Positions 47,188 through 53,726 of a DNA stretch of 64,000 nt are shown here, piece after piece. The stretch is from positions 496,001-560,000 of the forward strand of contig CAXXSC010000010.1 in NCBI GenBank assembly GCA_963668435.2, read 5' to 3'. Made by a program: the position numbers and the translations under genes. The notes beneath the pieces were generated by a model that did not search any database, had not been told where the DNA came from, and was given only the letters and a program-made list of their open reading frames with translations. Origin of the DNA: G963668435 sp963668435. GTDB lineage: Bacteria > Latescibacterota > Latescibacteria > Latescibacterales > Latescibacteraceae. Positions within the stretch are counted from its first letter, which is position 1. Each line of letters begins with the position of its first letter.

Positions 47188-48480
47188 ATGACTGGCATTA
47201 TCAATGTCGAAGGACGTGAGATTCTCGATTCGCGCGGCAACCCGACTGTCGAGGTCGAGGTTCTGCTCGAAAGCGGCGCAATGGGACGCGCTTGTGTTCC
47301 CTCGGGCGCATCAACCGGCGTGAATGAGGCTGTTGAGCTTCGCGACGGTGACAAGAGCCGTTATCTTGGCAAGGGTGTCCTCAAGGCTGTTGAAAATATC
47401 AATACAATCATCGCTCCCGAAGTCGAGCTTCTCGACGCTACCGACCAGATCACCATCGACAAGACAATGATCGAGCTCGACGGCACAGAGAACAAGGGCA
47501 AACTTGGCGCAAATGCCATCCTGGGCGTTTCCATGGCCTGCGCACGCGCAGCTGCCGATGCTCTCGGCCTTCCGCTCTACCAGTATCTCGGTGGTGTTCA
47601 CGCTCACCTGCTCCCCACCCCGATGATGAATATCATCAACGGCGGTATGCATGCCGACAACAATGTCGACCTGCAGGAGTTCATGGTCATGCCGGTTGGC
47701 GCTCCGACATTCCGCGAAGCGCTGAGGATGGGTGCCGAGGTCTTCCACGCACTGAAAGCCGTTCTCAAGGGCAAAGGCTACAACACAGCAGTCGGCGACG
47801 AGGGTGGTTTCGCTCCCGACCTGAAATCGAACGAAGAGGCTCTTTCGGTCATCATGGAAGCTATCGACAAGGCCGGATACAAACCCGGTGATGATGTCAT
47901 GATCGCTCTCGATCCTGCCGCCAGCTCCTTCTTCGACAAAGACAAAGGCAAATACATCCTCGCAGGCGAAGGCAACAAAGAGCTCACCAGCGAGGAAATG
48001 GTCGACTTCTACGCTAACCTGGTCGCCAAGTACCCGATCATCTCGATCGAGGACGCTCTTGACGAGGACGATTGGGACGGCTTCAAGCTGATCACCGAAA
48101 AGCTCAGCTCCAAGATCCAGCTCGTCGGCGACGATCTCTTCGTGACGAACACCAAGTTCCTCAAGAAGGGCATCGACATGGGCGTTGCCAACTCTATCCT
48201 CATGAAGGTCAACCAGATCGGTACGCTCACAGAGTCTTTCGCAGCCATCGAGATGGCTATGAAAGCCAAGTACACCGCGGTCGTCTCGCACCGTTCGGGC
48301 GAAACCGAGGATTCGACCATCGCCGACATCGTGGTCGCAACCAACGCCGGTCAGATCAAGACTGGTTCAGCCAGCCGCTCTGACCGTATTGCCAAGTACA
48401 ATCAGCTTCTCCGCATCGAGGACGAGCTGGGCGACAACGCTGTCTACGCAGGCAAAAACGCTTTCTATTCCATAGGCTAA
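47188..48480 (+). CDS. eno: Enolase
   Basis: 430 residues from ATG 47188 with GGAGGA at the right distance; the upstream TTG is part of that site. All family landmarks: VEGREILDSRGNPTVEVEV, NIINGGMHADNN, metal ligands in IALDPAASSFF, ISIEDALDEDDW and VGDDLFVTN, and the signature ILMKVNQIGTLTES, followed by SHRSGETED. Converts 2-phosphoglycerate to phosphoenolpyruvate in glycolysis. Codon choice is strongly biased, as in highly expressed genes. Confidence 0.98.
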   Translation: MTGIINVEGREILDSRGNPTVEVEVLLESGAMGRACVPSGASTGVNEAVELRDGDKSRYLGKGVLKAVENINTIIAPEVELLDATDQITIDKTMIELDGTENKGKLGANAILGVSMACARAAADALGLPLYQYLGGVHAHLLPTPMMNIINGGMHADNNVDLQEFMVMPVGAPTFREALRMGAEVFHALKAVLKGKGYNTAVGDEGGFAPDLKSNEEALSVIMEAIDKAGYKPGDDVMIALDPAASSFFDKDKGKYILAGEGNKELTSEEMVDFYANLVAKYPIISIEDALDEDDWDGFKLITEKLSSKIQLVGDDLFVTNTKFLKKGIDMGVANSILMKVNQIGTLTESFAAIEMAMKAKYTAVVSHRSGETEDSTIADIVVATNAGQIKTGSASRSDRIAKYNQLLRIEDELGDNAVYAGKNAFYSIG

Positions 48481-48500
48481 GCGTTTTCGATATACACTGG

Positions 48501-48531
48501 ATGCGGCCTGTCGATACCCGGCGGGCCGCAT
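48501..48531 (+). terminator. Hairpin after enolase, possible weak terminator
   Basis: ATGCGGCC (48501-48508) and GGCCGCAT (48524-48531) with a 15-nt loop, followed by TCT rather than a T-run. Confidence 0.35.
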
Positions 48532-48597
48532 TCTGCAATAAACGATTAACAAACATACAATAACGGTATAACCCGACAACGGACGACGGTAGGAACG

Positions 48598-49872
48598 ATG
48601 CTTGATATCAAATTCATCAGGGAAAATGCCGAGCTGGTTAAGGACGGCGCCAGAAAAAAACGCATTAATGTCGATATCGACCGCCTCCTCGAGCTTGATG
48701 AGGACCGGCGAAGGCTCATGAAAGACTCGGAGCAGCTCAAGGCAGAAAAGAACAGCGCCAGCCAGGCCATCGCGAAACTCAATGGCGATGAAAAAAAAGA
48801 AGCTATCGCGAAAATGCAGACTGTCTCCGCGAAAGTCAAAGAACTGGATGCGGAGCTGGAAGGTATCCTCGATGAATTCGATTCATTGATGCTGCAGGTG
48901 CCGAATCCGCCGGATGAAGAAGTTCCTGAAGGCGCAGACGACAATGACAATATGGAAATCCGTACATGGGGCACGATCCCCGAATTCGATTTCGAACCGC
49001 TCGATCATGTCGAGCTGGGCGAAAAACTCGATATTCTGGATATCCCGCGCGGTGTAAAACTTGCAGGCACACGTTCCTATATTCTCAAGAACGAGGGCGT
49101 ATTCCTCGAGTACGCCGTACTTATGTACGCGTTGAACCAGATGCGCACGCTCGGGTTCGGCCCGATGATTGTCCCGCATCTCGTCAAGGAAACAGCGATG
49201 ATCGGCACCGCCTATTTCCCCGGCGGTGAAGAACAGGCTTATTCCTGCGAAAGAGACGGCCTCTACCTCATCGGAACTGCCGAGGTCCCGGTGACCTCCT
49301 ATCATTACGACGAGATTCTCGAGGAAAAAGACCTGCCGAAACACTACTGCGGTATTTCGCCCTGCTATCGCCGCGAGGCTGGCACCTACGGTAAGGATAC
49401 GAAAGGTCTCTACCGTATCCACCAGTTCCAGAAAGTCGAACAGGTCGTTATTTGTAAGAATGATCCCGAGGAATCGGCGAAACAGCATGAATTCATCACC
49501 AGCAACTCGGAAAGTCTCGTGAAAGCACTAGGCCTTCCCCACCGTGTCGTGCTGGTCTGTGGTGGCGATCTTGGTCAGCCGCAGAAAAAGAAATACGATA
49601 TCGAATGCTGGATGCCCTCGCGCAAGGCTTATGGCGAGACGCATTCATCGAGCAAGTTCTATGATTTCCAGGCTCGCCGCCTGAAACTGCGTTATCGTGA
49701 CTCCGAGGGCAATATCCAGTACTGCCACACGCTGAACAACACGTTCGTTGCCACACCGAGGATTCTCATTTCCATCCTCGAATGCAACCAGCAGAAGGAC
49801 GGTTCGGTTGTGATTCCCGAGTCCCTGAGGCCGTATATGGCAGGCATCGAAGTCATCGAACCGAAGAACTGA
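48598..49872 (+). CDS. serS: Seryl-tRNA synthetase
   Basis: 424 residues. N-terminal antiparallel coiled coil (about 28-100) that grips the tRNA, then a class II catalytic core with motif 2 CYRREAGTYGKDTKGLYRIHQF and motif 3 near NNTFVATPRILISILE. Substrate-binding segment WMPSRKAYGETHSSS. Charges tRNA-Ser in the cytoplasm. Confidence 0.97.
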   Translation: MLDIKFIRENAELVKDGARKKRINVDIDRLLELDEDRRRLMKDSEQLKAEKNSASQAIAKLNGDEKKEAIAKMQTVSAKVKELDAELEGILDEFDSLMLQVPNPPDEEVPEGADDNDNMEIRTWGTIPEFDFEPLDHVELGEKLDILDIPRGVKLAGTRSYILKNEGVFLEYAVLMYALNQMRTLGFGPMIVPHLVKETAMIGTAYFPGGEEQAYSCERDGLYLIGTAEVPVTSYHYDEILEEKDLPKHYCGISPCYRREAGTYGKDTKGLYRIHQFQKVEQVVICKNDPEESAKQHEFITSNSESLVKALGLPHRVVLVCGGDLGQPQKKKYDIECWMPSRKAYGETHSSSKFYDFQARRLKLRYRDSEGNIQYCHTLNNTFVATPRILISILECNQQKDGSVVIPESLRPYMAGIEVIEPKN

Positions 49873-49896
49873 TTTGTTTGACGAAGAGTTAATGAT

Positions 49897-50739
49897 ATGA
49901 AAACACTGAAATTCACGAAAATGCACGGTCTCGGCAACGACCACATCATCATCGACCTGTTCAAGGAGAAACTGCCGAATCCGATGGAAATAGCACCAAA
50001 AATGTGCGATCGTCACCTGGGTGTCGGCGCCGACGGTCTCATTCTTATCGGACCCTCCGAGAAACACGATTTCACCATGTGGGTGATCAACAGTGACGGC
50101 AGCGAGGCGGAGATGTGCGGAAACGGCATCCGCTGCCTGGCAAAATATGTCACCGAGAACAGGCTCACCGATAAAGAAGAGATCGTAGTTGAAACACTTC
50201 AGGGAGCACTGACCCAGAAAATCCATACTATTGACGGCCGTTTTGTCGATGTCAGGACCTATATGGGGAAAGCAAGGCTGAATCGCAGCGCCATTCCCAT
50301 GAAAGGCCCGGATTCCGAACAGGTTGTCAATGAGGAGCTCATCGTTGACGGCACCCCCTACAACATCACGCTGGTCAATGTGGGAAATCCGCATTGCATC
50401 GTTTTTGTCGATGATGTAGATGCTGTCGATCTTCAGGAAATCGGCCCGAAATTCGAGCACCATCCGGCATTTCCCAACAGGATCAACACGGAATTCGTGC
50501 AGATCCTCGACAAGAACAATGTCAGGATGCGTGTATGGGAACGCGGCAGCGGCGAAACAATGGCCTGCGGCACCGGATCGACGGCCACGGTTGTGGCAGC
50601 GATCCTCAACGGCTACACGTTCGATACGGTCTCGGTGCACCTGAGATACGGCCCGCTTATGATCGAATGGAAAAATCATGATGAGTTATACATGACCGGT
50701 GGAGCCGATACTGTCTTTTCAGGCGAATACATTCTCTGA
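49897..50739 (+). CDS. dapF: Diaminopimelate epimerase
   Basis: 280 residues, 24 nt after serS. Two-fold pseudo-symmetric PLP-independent epimerase with the catalytic cysteines in EMCGNGIRC and MACGTGSTA. Start LKFTKMHGLGNDHIIID is typical. Converts LL- to meso-diaminopimelate, the form used in peptidoglycan and by LysA. Works between DapL and LysA. Confidence 0.96.
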   Translation: MKTLKFTKMHGLGNDHIIIDLFKEKLPNPMEIAPKMCDRHLGVGADGLILIGPSEKHDFTMWVINSDGSEAEMCGNGIRCLAKYVTENRLTDKEEIVVETLQGALTQKIHTIDGRFVDVRTYMGKARLNRSAIPMKGPDSEQVVNEELIVDGTPYNITLVNVGNPHCIVFVDDVDAVDLQEIGPKFEHHPAFPNRINTEFVQILDKNNVRMRVWERGSGETMACGTGSTATVVAAILNGYTFDTVSVHLRYGPLMIEWKNHDELYMTGGADTVFSGEYIL

Positions 50740-50815
50740 GGTAACCAATTCACTGTTCGTGCGTACAAAGGAAAAGCAGGTCATTCAGGCTGACACATAA
50801 AAGAAAGGCGAAACA

Positions 50816-51034
50816 ATGGAAGAAGAAGTCAAGAAAGCTCTCGAAGAGATCAGGCCCTCTCTCCAGGCAGATGGCGGCGATGTAGCATTCGTCGAGATGG
50901 ACGGCGATGTAGTTAAGGTTCAGCTTCAGGGCGCATGCAACGGTTGCCCAATGGCGACCATGACACTCAAGAATGGCATCGAAGTTTATATCAAGAAGAA
51001 AGTCCCCGGCGTTGCAAGCGTCGAGTCTGTATAA
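50816..51034 (+). CDS. NifU C-terminal domain Fe-S scaffold protein
   Basis: 72 residues, GAAAGG upstream. Consists of the NifU-like domain alone: EIRPSLQADGGDVAFVEMD and CNGCPMATMTLKNGIE, with the cluster-binding CxxC pair. Such small proteins carry a [4Fe-4S] cluster as scaffold or carrier. No IscS or other Fe-S assembly gene is adjacent. The next gene starts 11 nt later and is probably co-translated. Confidence 0.92.
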   Translation: MEEEVKKALEEIRPSLQADGGDVAFVEMDGDVVKVQLQGACNGCPMATMTLKNGIEVYIKKKVPGVASVESV

Positions 51035-51045
51035 AGGATAGTGAT

Positions 51046-51330
51046 TTGCCCGGAAAAGACCACAAAAAGGAAGACTTCAATCCCAACTGGGAAGCCGAGA
51101 TATCCGACTATGACGAGCAGTGCAAAACACTCGATAGAGAATATTATGCACATCATCTTGTAGTGAACAGCAAGATAAGGGAAGCGCTCAAGGATGAGGA
51201 ACGGCTGATTCTGGACCTCTTCCTGTCAGGCATGTCCTGCGAGGAGATTGCTAAACAGAACCAGGTAATGGTTGAGGTCGTAACAGGTCTTTTGGAGATA
51301 ATACAGGCAAAACTGTCCATAGAAAACTGA
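51046..51330 (+). CDS. Small helix-turn-helix protein, TTG start
   Basis: 94 residues. The open frame extends further upstream into the NifU-type gene, but TTG 51046 follows an AAGGA site at the right distance and lies after the NifU stop, so it is the likely start. Residues about 45-90 (RLILDLFLSGMSCEEIAKQN, then VVTGLLEIIQAKL) resemble the sigma-70 region 4 / LuxR type helix-turn-helix. The N-terminus is highly charged. No sigma region 2 is present. A small regulator linked to Fe-S metabolism is possible but is only inferred from position. Confidence 0.65.
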   Translation: MPGKDHKKEDFNPNWEAEISDYDEQCKTLDREYYAHHLVVNSKIREALKDEERLILDLFLSGMSCEEIAKQNQVMVEVVTGLLEIIQAKLSIEN

Positions 51331-51360
51331 CATCCTGTATTATATACATTTATTGCATAA

Positions 51361-51394
51361 AAAAGCGCTCTTCATCTGTAAGAGTGCTTTTTTA
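51361..51394 (+). terminator. Intrinsic terminator after the NifU/HTH pair
   Basis: GCGCTCTT (51365-51372) pairs with AAGAGTGC (51380-51387), one G-T pair, followed by six Ts and preceded by As. Confidence 0.88.
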
Positions 51395-51464
51395 TTGTCA
51401 GAAAAGCTTTTATGCACTATTATTCATTTAATGATACGAACTGGCACCGTTACCGGGACTTATC

Positions 51465-52754
51465 ATGCAGCATGACGCTTTTCTTGCACTCGTATTCGGG
51501 ATCATAAGCGCCTCATCTCTTCCACTTGGCGCTATGACCTCAGTCATATGGCGGCCCGGAGACAAATCTGTTGCAGTCATGATGGCGTTCGGAGCGGGCG
51601 CGCTTCTTGCAGCACTGACAATTGACCTCGTTGGCGATGCAGTCAGCCACGGCATGTTCTACCCTCTCGCAGGCGGCTGCATTGCCGGTGGAATACTCTT
51701 CGATATACTCAATTTCGCGATCAACAGCAAAGGCGGCTTTCTCCGTAAAGCGGCAACGACGATCACTCATCTCAAACGCCAGAAAATCATCGAATACCGC
51801 TTCATAGCCGAAATGATGAGCCGTGTGCCCCTTTTCAATCTCCTCCCTCCTGAGGAAATCCAGGAACTCGTGCCCAATATTTCGAGACGTGTCATTCCCC
51901 GCGGCACTGTCATAATCCGACAGGGTGATCCCGGTGACAGCCTTTTTATTATCGAGCAGGGTTCTGTCGATATTTATGACGACAATTCCGGTGGCGAAAT
52001 CATCACCACACTCAAAGATAATGATGTGCTCGGCGAGATGTCCCTTGTCACAGGCGAACCACGCTCCGCAACCGCAGTTGCCGCCACCGATGTCGACATG
52101 ATTGCCATCTACAAAGATACATTCGACCGCCTGCTCGCTGTCTCGCCGGAACTCGACACGGCAGTCATGAACCTTATTCGTAACCGTATCGGCGACCTCA
52201 AAGATAAAAATACGATCACGGCAGAAAGGGCCAAGGCATGGCTTCACACCGCCGCCCGCAATCTCAGCACCAAGGCCTCGCCACCCAGCGATACGGAAAT
52301 CCTCGAGGCAGCTTCCGCTCACAGTGGTGCGCCTCTCGCCATCTGGCTGGGCATTCTTCTTGACGGCATCCCGGAATCTCTGGTTATCGGGGCAAGTCTC
52401 ATCCATGAATCGATCAGTATTTCACTCCTTGCCGGGCTTTTTCTGTCTAATTATCCCGAAGCCCTCTCCAGTTCCATCGGCATGCGGCGGCAACGCTACA
52501 GCAACAGCCGTATTATATGGATGTGGGTATCCCTCATGCTGTTCACCGGTATCGGGGCCCTTTTCGGCAATATATTTTTCGAAGGAGCGCCACCGACTCT
52601 TTTCGCGGTCACCGAGGGAATCGCAGCCGGGGCAATGCTGACCATGATTGCAGAAACAATGCTTCCCGAGGCATATCAGAAAGGCGGATTCATCACGGGT
52701 CTCTCCACCCTTCTCGGTTTCCTCGCGGCGATATTCTTTAAAACGCTGGAATAA
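51465..52754 (+). CDS. ZIP-like metal permease with an inserted cyclic nucleotide-binding domain
   Basis: 429 residues. Three membrane helices (about 5-27, 38-58, 66-87) are followed by a complete cNMP-binding domain (about 116-235) with the phosphate-binding cassette GEMSLVTGEPRSA (Glu191, Arg200), a linker to about 285, then five more helices. Helices 4 and 5 carry LDGIPESLVIG (298-309) and SNYPEALSSS (328-337), the positions of the ZIP motifs HNxPEG and HExPxE, with Asp and Asn replacing the first His. ZIP proteins move Zn, Fe or Mn inward; the insert occupies the cytoplasmic loop where ZIPs usually have a His-rich stretch. Regulation by a cyclic nucleotide is inferred. Transport may be altered by the His changes. 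Confidence 0.82.
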   Translation: MQHDAFLALVFGIISASSLPLGAMTSVIWRPGDKSVAVMMAFGAGALLAALTIDLVGDAVSHGMFYPLAGGCIAGGILFDILNFAINSKGGFLRKAATTITHLKRQKIIEYRFIAEMMSRVPLFNLLPPEEIQELVPNISRRVIPRGTVIIRQGDPGDSLFIIEQGSVDIYDDNSGGEIITTLKDNDVLGEMSLVTGEPRSATAVAATDVDMIAIYKDTFDRLLAVSPELDTAVMNLIRNRIGDLKDKNTITAERAKAWLHTAARNLSTKASPPSDTEILEAASAHSGAPLAIWLGILLDGIPESLVIGASLIHESISISLLAGLFLSNYPEALSSSIGMRRQRYSNSRIIWMWVSLMLFTGIGALFGNIFFEGAPPTLFAVTEGIAAGAMLTMIAETMLPEAYQKGGFITGLSTLLGFLAAIFFKTLE

Positions 52755-52814
52755 ACGGCTGACGGGAAAAGAAATATACCCTGAAACCATTTTGTATTGA
52801 AAAATCCGCCGTGA

Positions 52815-52947
52815 CTCCGGGTTACCCCGGAGAGTTCATAACAAACTCTCCCCGTCCCAAGGGGCGGGGTATCACGTTGCCTTGCCTGTGCTCGGCAATA
52901 ATATGGCATGTTGTCTAATCTGACTCATCCCCGACGCAAGCATCGGG
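52815..52947. repeat. Cluster of four palindromes in a gene-free spacer
   Basis: Three hairpins in a row: CTCCGGG/CCCGGAG-type (52815-52832), GAGAGTT/AACTCTC (52830-52850) and CCCCGTCCC/GGGGCGGGG (52850-52869), then CCCCGA/TCGGGG (52929-52947) 60 nt on. None is followed by a T-run. The rest of the interval 52755-53023 shows no gene. Resembles REP-type or miniature mobile elements, or a folded RNA. Confidence 0.5.
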
Positions 52948-53023
52948 GAATTCATGATTAAAACAGAAAACGAAAGACAGGTTTGCAAAAAAATGTGCGC
53001 CGATAATTAATCAGAGTGAAAAC

Positions 53024-53689
53024 TCAGCCATCCCGTCCGATATTCGTTCCAGTATCTTTACGCCACGCCGCAACAAAACCTAACACATACAAAATAAGCC
53101 CGATTACAAGCATCCAGTATTCGTATGGTTTCGGCATCTTTTGATAGAGTCCGGCGCCGGGATCGTCCATAAACGAATAGAGAAGAACCGTTGTCGCGAT
53201 CCATGCAAGCGCCCATGAGAGCCTCGACGCACTGAATGCTCCACCAAAAGCGATACGCCTCGTGATCATCACACCGAAAACGATCATAAGAACCGCGATG
53301 AGAACCGGTGCGATCACCGGACCTATCCAGGGAAGGGGGATCAGGAAAAGGAGATCCCAGTCGAAAAGCGTTGAAGGCCAGCCGAGAGCAATTTTCAAGA
53401 CAATGTAGTAGACAATATCCCATGTGCCGAAAATGACAATGAACCAGCCGAAACGCTCCCAGGCTTTCCGCGCTGAAACGGCGGCAACAGCGAGGATCAT
53501 GAGGATCGAGAAGAGCTCACGACCGAGTTCGACGAGAATGAGTCTTTGGGGAATCAGTCTGAGAGCTCCGGGATAGTAAAGCTCCCTGAGATAGACAACG
53601 ACAGCAGCTTCGAAATAGCCCATAGAGATACCGAACAGGACTATCCAGGCAAGTTTTCGGTAATAGGATCGAAGTGAGCTTGATTCCAT
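53024..53689 (-). CDS. Polytopic membrane protein of unknown function
   Basis: 221 residues with six predicted membrane helices (about 14-34, 45-68, 74-95, 110-135, 150-168, 185-205). Conserved-looking polar features in the membrane region include GYFEAAVVVYLRELYYPG and FGTWDIVYYIVLK. No known transporter or enzyme motif. It precedes a tryptophan- and glycine-poor C-terminal tail. I cannot assign a family. Same strand as the SGNH-DUF5703 gene, 37 nt after its stop. Confidence 0.72.
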   Translation of the reverse strand: MESSSLRSYYRKLAWIVLFGISMGYFEAAVVVYLRELYYPGALRLIPQRLILVELGRELFSILMILAVAAVSARKAWERFGWFIVIFGTWDIVYYIVLKIALGWPSTLFDWDLLFLIPLPWIGPVIAPVLIAVLMIVFGVMITRRIAFGGAFSASRLSWALAWIATTVLLYSFMDDPGAGLYQKMPKPYEYWMLVIGLILYVLGFVAAWRKDTGTNIGRDG

Positions 53690-53726
53690 CGCGGCACCCC
53701 CAACAATAGAAAACCAGACTATATTT

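Noticed and set aside
47311..48291. 326-codon open frame on the minus strand
   Set aside because: Antisense to enolase. Strongly biased codon use in highly expressed genes leaves long open antisense frames.
49645..50679. 344-codon open frame on the minus strand
   Set aside because: Antisense to serS and dapF, both certain.
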